A stretch of DNA of 64,000 nt, taken from assembly GCA_021783515.1 (NCBI GenBank), contig JAJXTV010000002.1, positions 124,001 to 188,000 of the forward strand. The letters run 5' to 3'. Below, piece after piece: positions 7,966-15,428 of the stretch (positions are counted from its first letter, which is position 1; each line of letters starts with the position of its first letter). Below the pieces are notes generated by a model. The model had not been told where the DNA came from. It made no database searches and was given only the letters and a program-made list of their open reading frames with translations. The DNA is from Nitrospirota bacterium (GTDB lineage: Bacteria > Nitrospirota > Thermodesulfovibrionia > Thermodesulfovibrionales > UBA6898). The translations under genes and the position numbers were made by a program.

Positions 7966-9692
7966 CGCCGGCCGCCCTGCTGCAGCTGCCGCACCTTTTC
8001 CAGGAGCTCGGTCGGAGCCTGCGGAGAGATGCCCAGGCAGGCACGGTAGTATTTCAGGGCGGACGCCCGGTCACCTCCCTTTTCGCAGGCGAGCGCCAGG
8101 TTGAAAGTCGCCTCGTAGTTCGCAGGGTCGATGGCGACCGCCTTCTGCCATGATTTCAGCGCTTCGCCGTCGAACCCCCTCAGGGAGTAGATATTCCCGA
8201 GATTGTTGTAGACTGCCGACTGCGACGGCCTGATCGCAAGTGATTCTTCATATTCCTTTATCGCCTCGGCATACCGGCCGGAAGAGGCGTATTCGTATCC
8301 TTTTTCGTTATGGAGGTCGCTGATATAGCCGCTGACGAAACGCAGGTCCGGCTTCAGCTCCAGCGTCTTTTTGTATTCGGAGATCGCCCTGTCGTACTCC
8401 TTCTGCTCCCAATATTCTCCTGCCAGCGCGTAGTGGCCCAGATAGAAGCCGGGCGCAAATTCGAGCGCCTTGTTGAGGTAGGTCTTTGTGTCGGTCCAGA
8501 AAAGGGTGCGGTGCAACGTCACCCCGAACTGGATAACCGCAAGAAGCGCGACGAAGGCGGCCCCGAGGCGCTTCTTTCCGAATGCGCCCGCAAGGTCTGC
8601 GATGACGACGCAGAGGCCGAGTGAGGCGACATAGAGCATCTTTTCGGCCATGAGATAATCGCCGAACCTGCCGACGTTGAGCGAGACCGAGATGAAGACG
8701 AAGAACCAGAGATACCAGAACAGGAGATGTCTCTTCCTTCGCCAGAGGAACAAGCCTAAGGCGGCCATCAGCAGCGCGGCCGCATAGGAGAGCATGACCT
8801 CTCTGCTGATCGCAGCGAACATGCCCGGCCGGTACTGGTAGATCGTGACAGGGGCGTCAGGGAGGAAAAAGATCTTGACGTACCGCGCGAGGAGTACGAC
8901 GGCGGCATTGGCGAATGCGAAAGGCCCGAGGTCCGTGACCGGCACCGGCCCGGCGACCGAGCGGCGCAGAAGAAGGAAAAGCCCCGTGAGAGCAAAGAAG
9001 ACGGAAAGCCTCCGCAACGGCGCGAGTCGCCGTTCCCCTCTGACGAGATATTCGTACAGAAGGAGGATGCAGGGCACGAGGACGGCCGTCTCGTGAGACA
9101 GGAGGGCAAACCCGAAGGACAGCGCTGAAAGGAGGTATCGCTTCCTGTGGTAAAACAGGAGCGCGGAGAGAGAGAAGACCGCACCGACGATATAGGAATC
9201 GGAATACGACCAGCTGACGACCTCGGCCCGGGCGGGGTTCACCGCGTAAAGCAGCGACGCGAGGAACGCGACCTCCGGTTTGCCGGTTACCGACCGTACG
9301 ACGAGGAAACAGAGCGCCACGACAAGGGCGTTAAGAAAGATGTCGACCGCATTGTAGGGAATGGGGTTTGTCCCGAACGCGGCATATTCTGCGAGGTGAA
9401 GGACCTTCATCAGCGGCCGGTAATAGGGGATGCGCGTCACCGACGTCCCGGCCGGGGCGCTGTGCTGCGACGGGTCGCCGAGGGCGGATACCCCGGTAAA
9501 GAACCCGGGAAGGTATTTCAGTTCGCGTATCGACGGGTCCTCGAGAAAGACGCCCTTTGCGTCCCAGACGAAGCCGTTGCCGAAGGAGTAGGAATACTGG
9601 AGGACCGAAACCAGCACCAGAGCGAGCAGAAAGAGCCGCGTCTGTTTCTCCGCGGCGGCCGGGGAGGGCGCCTCTTCCGTCTTCGTGCTCAT
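7962..9692 (-). CDS. Polytopic membrane protein with C-terminal TPR repeats (TMTC-like)
   Basis: This 576-residue protein has about ten predicted transmembrane helices in residues 20-395 and about four TPR units in 405-565, including DRAISEYKKTLELKP and AVYNNLGNIYSLRGF. FGNGFVWDAKGVFLEDP after helix 1 and VNPARAEVVSW parallel the WDD loop and LHPLHVESVAW of the TMTC-like proteins at 59874-64000. The TMTC and bacterial relatives are thought to be GT-C-type O-mannosyltransferases whose TPRs bind protein substrates. Assignment to glycosyl transfer here is inferred. It is convergent with and overlaps the SDR gene by four bases. Confidence 0.7.
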   Translation of the reverse strand: MSTKTEEAPSPAAAEKQTRLFLLALVLVSVLQYSYSFGNGFVWDAKGVFLEDPSIRELKYLPGFFTGVSALGDPSQHSAPAGTSVTRIPYYRPLMKVLHLAEYAAFGTNPIPYNAVDIFLNALVVALCFLVVRSVTGKPEVAFLASLLYAVNPARAEVVSWSYSDSYIVGAVFSLSALLFYHRKRYLLSALSFGFALLSHETAVLVPCILLLYEYLVRGERRLAPLRRLSVFFALTGLFLLLRRSVAGPVPVTDLGPFAFANAAVVLLARYVKIFFLPDAPVTIYQYRPGMFAAISREVMLSYAAALLMAALGLFLWRRKRHLLFWYLWFFVFISVSLNVGRFGDYLMAEKMLYVASLGLCVVIADLAGAFGKKRLGAAFVALLAVIQFGVTLHRTLFWTDTKTYLNKALEFAPGFYLGHYALAGEYWEQKEYDRAISEYKKTLELKPDLRFVSGYISDLHNEKGYEYASSGRYAEAIKEYEESLAIRPSQSAVYNNLGNIYSLRGFDGEALKSWQKAVAIDPANYEATFNLALACEKGGDRASALKYYRACLGISPQAPTELLEKVRQLQQGGRR

Positions 9693-9724
9693 CGTCGTAT
9701 TTTTTCACAGCGCCGCTCCGCATT

Positions 9725-10026
9725 GCAAGCAACGCTATTTATGTCCTGAACGGGATGCGGGACAAGTCGATCGAAGATTATAATGCGTCCATCTCCTTTA
9801 ATCCCGGTGACGACGGCGCATCTGGCTATCTCGGATATGCCTATTTACGTGCCGGCCGCTTCGGCGAGGCGTTGCAGAATTATGACAGGGCGGTTGAGCT
9901 GAACCCCCTTAACGCATCAGCGTATCTGAACAGGGCAGATGCCTTCCTGAGGACCGGCTTGAGGGAACGTGCCCTTTCCGAACTGCGGAAGGGATGCAGT
10001 CTGGGGAGCAGGGAGGCCCCCTGCGG
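9725..10026 (+). pseudogene. Remnant of a TPR-domain gene
   Basis: One plus-strand frame encodes about two and a half TPR units, including IEDYNASISFNP, GYLGYAYLRAGRFGEALQNY and AYLNRADAFLRTGL. It ends in RKGCSLGSREA, which matches the C-terminal RTACAMGSEEG / QTACSMGSAEG of the TMTC-like proteins at 61.6 and 63.5 kb. There is no N-terminal membrane part, no clear start (the first in-frame ATG is 9755), and after about 10026 the reading frame runs on into the next gene without TPR character. I read it as the decayed 3' end of a TMTC-like gene. A small stand-alone TPR protein starting at 9755 is the alternative. Confidence 0.5.
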
Positions 10027-10035
10027 GACGTCTTC

Positions 10036-10065
10036 TTGCCCCTGCCGGTTTCTTTTTGTTAGCAT
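10036..10065 (+). promoter_or_regulatory. Sigma-70-like promoter of NHL lipoprotein gene (leaderless candidate)
   Basis: TTGCCC (10036-10041), an 18-bp spacer and TAGCAT (10060-10065) end five bases before the GTG start at 10071, leaving no room for a ribosome-binding site. Confidence 0.45.
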
Positions 10066-10070
10066 AAAAG

Positions 10071-11057
10071 GTGCGTATCTTCAAAACATCGGTCCTCCTG
10101 ATCCTCGCAATCCTCTCGCTGGCCTCATGCGTTTCGACGCCCGAGATGGAAAAACCGCCCGAAATGGTCTGGCCCCTGCCGCCGGAGAAGCCTCGTATCA
10201 AGTTCGTCAATATCATCCTCGGGAGCGCCGATGCGAACATCAGGCTGGCGAAGCTGAAGTCCGTCCTTTTCGGGGTCGAGAAGGACATGCGGTTTATCAA
10301 ACCCTTCGGGGTTGCGGTCAAGAACCAGACGGTTTACGTGACGGACGTGGGAGGGATCTTCGCCCTTGACCTGAAAAATGCCTCTTTCAGGGTTATAGGC
10401 AGCGGCGAGTTGTCGGTGCCGGCCGGAATCGCCGCGACCGCCGAAAGGGTCTATGTGGGCGACGTGGGGCGAAAGAGGGTCTTCGTCTACAGCAGGGAAG
10501 GCAAGAGTCTCCTTGAATTCGGCAAGAACGAGATCGAAGTGCCGGCCGGCATAGCTGTTGACGAACAGAGAAAGAGGGTCATCATCTCGGACTCCAGAAA
10601 GCATGAGATATTTATTTACGGGCTGGACGGCCGGCTGCTCTCGAAATTCGGGAGGCGGGGGACGGGTCCGGGAGAGTTCAATTTCCCATACGGGGTTGCG
10701 GTTGATCGGAAGGGAAGGATCTATGTCGTGGATTCGATGAATTTCCGGGTGGAGATATTCGACGAAAACGGGGTTTTTCTGAAGTCGATAGGGAAGGTCG
10801 GGACGTCGCCCGGAACGTTTGCCCGTCCCAAGGGGGTGGCGGTCGATTCCGACGGCCATATTTACGTTCTCGATGCCGCCTTCGGAAACTTTCAGATCTT
10901 CGACTACGAGGGCAATACGCTTCTTGCGGTCGGCAATACCGGCACCGGGCCGGCGGAGTTTATGCTCCCCTCGTCGATATGCATCGGCGAAGACGACGAG
11001 ATCTATGTGGTGGACCAGATAAATCAACGGGTCCAGATATTTCAGTACATCAAGTGA
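10071..11057 (+). CDS. NHL-repeat (6-bladed beta-propeller) lipoprotein
   Basis: The start is GTG 10071. A lipobox LASC puts the lipidated Cys at residue 20. The segment EMVWPLPPEKPRIKFV (32-47) follows and is shared with the lipoproteins at 14329 and 23820. Residues 80-328 form NHL blades with repeats of the type GxxxFxxPxGVAVDxxGRIYVVD, for example FNFPYGVAVDRKGRIYVVDS. It should be a beta-propeller anchored in a membrane and facing the periplasm or the cell surface. The enzymatic role is unknown. Adjacent cytochrome genes suggest help in cytochrome assembly, anchoring or ligand sensing. It heads a five-gene set to 15387, with the next gene five bases downstream. Confidence 0.85.
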   Translation: MRIFKTSVLLILAILSLASCVSTPEMEKPPEMVWPLPPEKPRIKFVNIILGSADANIRLAKLKSVLFGVEKDMRFIKPFGVAVKNQTVYVTDVGGIFALDLKNASFRVIGSGELSVPAGIAATAERVYVGDVGRKRVFVYSREGKSLLEFGKNEIEVPAGIAVDEQRKRVIISDSRKHEIFIYGLDGRLLSKFGRRGTGPGEFNFPYGVAVDRKGRIYVVDSMNFRVEIFDENGVFLKSIGKVGTSPGTFARPKGVAVDSDGHIYVLDAAFGNFQIFDYEGNTLLAVGNTGTGPAEFMLPSSICIGEDDEIYVVDQINQRVQIFQYIK

Positions 11058-11062
11058 GGGGT

Positions 11063-12034
11063 ATGAAACTTGCTTCCAATATCGTGGTCATCACCCTTGC
11101 GGCTATGTCCTTTGCGGGCCAGAGCGCCGCAAAAGACATAGCCTATTACTACGACGTGGGAGACTGGCGAAGGGTGATTGAGGAATATCGCGCGCATCCC
11201 GCGGATTATGCCTCTCCGGAGGCAATGGGAAGAGTGGCGGATGCCTACTACCAGACGGGCGATTTCGACGCCGCCTCGGAAACGGCGGGACGCAGCGAGT
11301 TAAAAGGCGATGCCGACGCCGCGATCGTCGCCGCTTTGGTAAAGGCGGCGCGGGGCGGCCGCGACGCGGCGATGCAGGCCCTTGGTATGCTTGCCTCCGG
11401 CGGGGCGGATGCCGGGCGTGTTTACACGGCGATGGGTATTGTGCAGAGGCCGGTCAGCGTAAAAGAGGCGCTCGCCTATTTCGAGAAGGCCGCGGCCGCC
11501 TCGCCCGGGGACTACCGGCCCTGGTTTCAGATGGGGCTTATCTATGAGGATGAGGAGAGGTTCGAAGAGGCCGGCAGGGCATACGGCAAGGCCATCGAGT
11601 TAAATCCTCTTTTTGCCCAGGCGGTCAACAACCTCGGGTACAGCTACAAGGAGCGGCGTTTCTACCAATATGCGGTGGAACAATATCGGAAGGCTATCGA
11701 ACTCATCCCTGATAACGCGGGGTATTACTACAACCTGGGAAACGCCCTTACCTACCGGGAGAAGATCGACGGTGCGTTTCAGGCGTACAAGAAGGCTCTG
11801 GAGCTCGCCCCGACCTTTGCGAAGGCGCATTATAATATGGCGAGGACGTACCTGAGAAAGGACATGGTGAACGAGGCGATTGCTGAATTCAGGCTCTACC
11901 TGAAGTACGGCAACCGCGCCGTCTTCGACTTCGTCGCCTCGGAGGATTCGGTGGACGACGAGATCGAGCAGCTCGAGATATACCTCGAACAGAATCCGCC
12001 GGTGAGGCCGGCGGCCCGGAGCATGGCGCGATGA
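11063..12034 (+). CDS. Secreted TPR protein
   Basis: This 323-residue protein has a Sec signal peptide (MKLASNIVVITLAAMSFAGQSAA) and about five TPR units in residues 30-300. The best-preserved are PWFQMGLIYEDEERFEEAGRAY, AVNNLGYSYKERRFYQYAV and GYYYNLGNALTYREKIDGAF. It is probably a periplasmic protein-protein scaffold for the cytochrome locus. The start at ATG 11063 has GAGGGG just upstream. Its 3' end overlaps the next gene as ATGA, so expression is coupled to the lipoprotein at 12031. Confidence 0.8.
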   Translation: MKLASNIVVITLAAMSFAGQSAAKDIAYYYDVGDWRRVIEEYRAHPADYASPEAMGRVADAYYQTGDFDAASETAGRSELKGDADAAIVAALVKAARGGRDAAMQALGMLASGGADAGRVYTAMGIVQRPVSVKEALAYFEKAAAASPGDYRPWFQMGLIYEDEERFEEAGRAYGKAIELNPLFAQAVNNLGYSYKERRFYQYAVEQYRKAIELIPDNAGYYYNLGNALTYREKIDGAFQAYKKALELAPTFAKAHYNMARTYLRKDMVNEAIAEFRLYLKYGNRAVFDFVASEDSVDDEIEQLEIYLEQNPPVRPAARSMAR

Positions 12035-13032
12035 GGAGCGCGGCCCTCCACATGCGCGTCGCGGCATGGACCCTTCTTCTGGCGGCGGCCCTCGCGGCCG
12101 GCTGCGCCGGTCGTCCGCTGCCGGTTGCGATCCAGCCCCCCTTTGATCTGCCGAAGGACAGCCCGGAGGCAGAGAAACAGCATGTGCAGGCGGTGATCGC
12201 CCAGATCGAAGACAGGAACAGGGAGGTCGAAACCGATCCTCAGTGGATCGCGAAGGCGTACGACGACTTCATGATCAAGAGCCTCCAGGACGTCGCCGAG
12301 TCCGATTACGGCCGCTACGGCCAGTACCTCGACCATGGGGGGGTGTACATTATCGTCCACCCTGCGTACTACACCTTCTTCCACGAGAGCGGCGCCTCCA
12401 ACGACTCGCTCGCCTTGCCGTCCCGCAACGCCGTCGACCTCCTTCTTCGCGAGCCTGCCTATTCGTCGAAGACGAGGCTGCAGTTTCAGCAGGAGAAGAT
12501 GCTCAGGGACTTCCTCGAATATATGTCGACAGACAGGAAGCTTGTCATCCTTGTCCTGCCGAGGGATTACAGGAGATACGCGGGATACAAATTCAAGGGA
12601 GGAAACGACGAGTTCATGCGGTATATCAACGAGGTGACGAACGGCTCCGACTCGGTCCTCTATCTCTACTCGAAAAGACCGAACAGGGGTACACTCGGCG
12701 AGAAAGACCGCAGAAGGCTGCTGAAGTTCCTCTATTCGGTCAAGGCGAAGGAAATCCTCCTGGGCGGCGGGTACATTGGCAGGTGTCTGGAAGACCTCTA
12801 CAAGGACCTGGAGCAATACTACAGCGACGACAAGCTGTTTGTCGTCCCGGAGATCACCTCGATATCCCCCTCGGACATGAGCTCCGGCGCGGCGGCTGAT
12901 GTTCTCGACGCCGACGGCATGGTGGATGTCGGCAAGCTTACCAGGAGCATACAGTCCAATACGCTCGGCTACCAGGACATCACGCCGAGGATCAGGAACC
13001 TCAGAGCAGTCCCGCCCGCGGGGGCCAAGTGA
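12031..13032 (+). CDS. Lipoprotein of unknown function in cytochrome locus
   Basis: This 333-residue protein has a signal peptide ending in LAAGC (lipid Cys25). No haem motif and no known domain are recognised. It is mixed alpha/beta, with the strands VYIIVHPAYYTFF, KLVILVLPRDY, VLYLYSKRP and KEILLGGGYIGRCLEDLY. The last four look like the core of a Rossmann-like or hydrolase-like fold. An acidic, helical N-terminus follows the lipidation site. It sits between a TPR protein (ATGA overlap) and a 13-haem cytochrome, so a role in cytochrome export or assembly is possible. No function is claimed. Confidence 0.75.
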   Translation: MRSAALHMRVAAWTLLLAAALAAGCAGRPLPVAIQPPFDLPKDSPEAEKQHVQAVIAQIEDRNREVETDPQWIAKAYDDFMIKSLQDVAESDYGRYGQYLDHGGVYIIVHPAYYTFFHESGASNDSLALPSRNAVDLLLREPAYSSKTRLQFQQEKMLRDFLEYMSTDRKLVILVLPRDYRRYAGYKFKGGNDEFMRYINEVTNGSDSVLYLYSKRPNRGTLGEKDRRRLLKFLYSVKAKEILLGGGYIGRCLEDLYKDLEQYYSDDKLFVVPEITSISPSDMSSGAAADVLDADGMVDVGKLTRSIQSNTLGYQDITPRIRNLRAVPPAGAK

Positions 13033-13065
13033 GCGCTCTGCCGCTTGCCCGGCCTGCCGGCGCGC

Positions 13066-13095
13066 TTGACAGCCGTGAGAGGACTTTGATAGTGT
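13066..13095 (+). promoter_or_regulatory. Sigma-70-like promoter upstream of 13-haem cytochrome
   Basis: TTGACA (13066-13071), an 18-bp spacer and TAGTGT (13090-13095). The resulting leader would be about 70 bases long. I looked for a GEMM c-di-GMP riboswitch in it and saw none. Confidence 0.45.
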
Positions 13096-13170
13096 AATCG
13101 AGTTTTGCATTCAATTTCGGGCATAAGGCCAAGATTGAAGATACGGAGCAATCCCAAGGAGACCTGCAAA

Positions 13171-14247
13171 ATGAAGACAGTCGTTTCTTGCCGTAATTTC
13201 GCCTCTTTTTTCACCCCACATCTTAGCGCGCTTTTGCTCGCGGGCGTCCTCTCGGCCCTTTTTTGGGGGGTTCCTGCGGCGAGTGCGGACGTCGACTGCC
13301 TCCAGTGCCACAAGGCGCTGACCGAGGCGAAGGTGGTCCATCCCGCCCTCCAGATGGGCTGTACGTCCTGTCATACCGGGATCGATGCGAGCAAGGTGCC
13401 CCACAGGAAGACAAACAAGATAGCGAAGGGGCTCTCCGCCGACCAGCCCGAGCTCTGCTTCGGCTGTCACGACAAGAAGATGTTCACGAAGAAGACCGTC
13501 CACCCCGCGATAAGCATGGGCTGCACCGGATGCCACAATCCGCACTCCTCGAAATACGCGAAGCTCCTGGTGGCCGAGCCGCCGGGGCTCTGCTACACCT
13601 GCCACGACAAGACCGCCTTCAGCGGAAAGAAAGACGTGCATGCGCCGGTGGCGGGCGGCATGTGCACTTCATGTCATGGCCCCCACTCGACCGATACGCA
13701 GAAACTGCTTCTTTCGGAGCTTCCCGATCTCTGCTATACCTGTCATGACAAGCAGAAATTTGTCGACAAATACATACATGCGCCGGTAGGCATCGGGATG
13801 TGCACGAGCTGTCATTCACCACACCAGTCGGCGAACGACAAGCTTCTCGTAAAGACGCCCCCGGACCTCTGCTTCACCTGCCACGACAAGGCGGCCTTTT
13901 CGAAGAAGAATGTCCACGCCCCGGTGGCGGGCGGCATGTGCCTTGACTGCCATTTGCCGCATGCGGCCCCGGAAATAGCCCTGCTCAAGAAGGAGCCGAC
14001 CCAGGTCTGCCTCGGATGCCATCCCAACGTGAGGAAGGGCCCGCATGCGGTCTCGGGCTTCTCCGCTGTCGGACACCCTATAGGCCTTCCGGTCAGACAC
14101 AAGAAGCCGCCGGACGACCCTGCGCGTCCGGGCAAGAAATTCTACTGCGGGAGCTGTCACAACCCGCACAGCTCCGACAGCATCTATCTTTTCCGGTACC
14201 CCGCGCGTTCTACGATGGGGCTCTGCCAGTATTGCCACAAAATGTAG
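13171..14247 (+). CDS. 13-haem c-type cytochrome (doubled CXXCH repeats)
   Basis: This 358-residue secreted protein has a signal peptide ending near PAASA and thirteen CXXCH motifs by my count. From about residue 85 the sequence is a tandem array of roughly 35-residue units of the form CxTCHDKxxFxKKxVHAPVxxGMCxxCH. Each unit holds two haem sites, typical of the doubled-CXXCH family. Extra His residues (VHAP, SPHQ) can act as sixth ligands. It is likely a rod-like electron carrier in the periplasm or at the outer membrane. ATG 13171 has AAGGAG about nine bases upstream; the longer frame from 13105 would disrupt the signal peptide. The terminal CQYCHKM places the last haem at the C-terminus. 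Confidence 0.9.
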   Translation: MKTVVSCRNFASFFTPHLSALLLAGVLSALFWGVPAASADVDCLQCHKALTEAKVVHPALQMGCTSCHTGIDASKVPHRKTNKIAKGLSADQPELCFGCHDKKMFTKKTVHPAISMGCTGCHNPHSSKYAKLLVAEPPGLCYTCHDKTAFSGKKDVHAPVAGGMCTSCHGPHSTDTQKLLLSELPDLCYTCHDKQKFVDKYIHAPVGIGMCTSCHSPHQSANDKLLVKTPPDLCFTCHDKAAFSKKNVHAPVAGGMCLDCHLPHAAPEIALLKKEPTQVCLGCHPNVRKGPHAVSGFSAVGHPIGLPVRHKKPPDDPARPGKKFYCGSCHNPHSSDSIYLFRYPARSTMGLCQYCHKM

Positions 14248-14328
14248 GCGCCGGAGCGCGGGTGTGAAAACGGGAGAAAGAGAGACAGACGCCTTAATCA
14301 TGATTATATACTCTGCGGAGGTTATGAA

Positions 14329-15387
14329 ATGATGCCGTATAAGAGGTTTGCCGTATTTTTCGGAGCGGTCCTTCTTGCGATGGGGCTGGCCGCCTGCGGA
14401 GGCCCCCAGGTCAAGCCCCAGACGGACCTTATCTGGCCGCTTCCTCCGGACCCGCCCAGGATCAGGTTCGTCCAGACGATTACCAAGCCCGCCGATCTGA
14501 ATCTCGGGCAGGGCTCGCTCTCCGAGACGATCTTCGGCGAGGAGACCGAATTCAATTTCAAGAAGCCGTTCGGCGTCGCGTCGGACGGGGAAGGCCGCAT
14601 CTTCGTTTCGGACATCGGCAGGGTCGTCGTATTCGACGAGGTCCAGAAGAAGCTTTACCAGTTCGGCGTTTCCGGTCAGGGCCAGCTGAGGGTCCCGATG
14701 GGGCTGGCCGTCTCCTCCGACGGCACCCTGTTCGTAGCCGACCTCACGCTTGACAAGGTGATAGCGTTTGACAGAACGGGCAAGGTGCTGATGTCTTACG
14801 GCCACGCCGGCGAGCTTAAGAACCCTGTCGGGGTCGCCGTCGACGATGCAAGGAAGAGAATATACGTGGTTGATTCGAAGATGCACTACGTGAAGGCCTT
14901 TTCGAGGACCGGAGAGACGCTCTTTACGATCGGAAAAAGGGGCAAAGAAAATGGAGAGTTCAATTTCCCATCGGCGATCGCCCTCGACAGGGAGGGGAAC
15001 ATCTATGTCGCCGACATGGGCAATTTCAGGGTCCAGATCTTCGACAGCAGCGGGAAGTTTATCAGGGCCTTCGGCCAGGTCGGCAGCGCTGGCGGGACAT
15101 TCAACCGACCGAAGGGCATCGCAATCGACTCCGAGGGGCATATCTACGTGAGCGATTCGGCTTTTAACAACATCCAGATCTTCGACCAGAAGGGGCAGCT
15201 CCTTTTGTTTTTCGGCGGGACCGGATCGAACCCCGGCTTTTTCACCCTGATAGAGGGCATCGCGATAGACAAAAACGACAGGATATACGCCGTCGACCAG
15301 CTCGGCTACCGGTTGAACGTCTATCAATATCTGAGCGAACAGTACAAAAAGACCCATCCGGAAGGGGCCCCCTCAGACGCGAAGTAG
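14329..15387 (+). CDS. NHL-repeat (6-bladed beta-propeller) lipoprotein
   Basis: This 352-residue lipoprotein (lipobox LAAC, Cys23) has the family segment DLIWPLPPDPPRIRFV at 33-48. About six NHL blades in residues 80-335 include FNFPSAIALDREGNIYVADM and FNRPKGIAIDSEGHIYVSDS. It is paralogous to the proteins at 10071 and 23820. GGAGG lies seven bases before ATG 14329. It follows the 13-haem cytochrome, so this locus has two such propellers around one cytochrome. Its function is unknown; membrane-anchored propellers of this kind could bind partner proteins or glycans. Confidence 0.85.
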   Translation: MMPYKRFAVFFGAVLLAMGLAACGGPQVKPQTDLIWPLPPDPPRIRFVQTITKPADLNLGQGSLSETIFGEETEFNFKKPFGVASDGEGRIFVSDIGRVVVFDEVQKKLYQFGVSGQGQLRVPMGLAVSSDGTLFVADLTLDKVIAFDRTGKVLMSYGHAGELKNPVGVAVDDARKRIYVVDSKMHYVKAFSRTGETLFTIGKRGKENGEFNFPSAIALDREGNIYVADMGNFRVQIFDSSGKFIRAFGQVGSAGGTFNRPKGIAIDSEGHIYVSDSAFNNIQIFDQKGQLLLFFGGTGSNPGFFTLIEGIAIDKNDRIYAVDQLGYRLNVYQYLSEQYKKTHPEGAPSDAK

Positions 15388-15392
15388 CAGTC

Positions 15393-15428
15393 GGCCCGGG
15401 GCCTCTTCTCAGCGTCCCCGGGCCTTTT
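15393..15428. terminator. Rho-independent terminator, probably bidirectional
   Basis: GGCCCGGGG (15393-15401) pairs with CCCCGGGCC (15416-15424), followed by TTTT. It lies between the convergent NHL lipoprotein gene and the minus-strand membrane protein gene, with the minus-strand stop codon in its loop. Confidence 0.75.

Noticed and set aside
13072-13170. GEMM/c-di-GMP riboswitch in cytochrome leader
   Set aside because: Looked for the conserved GEMM core because it is common before Geobacter cytochromes; only chance GGGCATAAGGCC-like bases are present.
13816-15357. 513-residue minus-strand open frame
   Set aside because: Antisense to a 13-haem cytochrome and an NHL lipoprotein.
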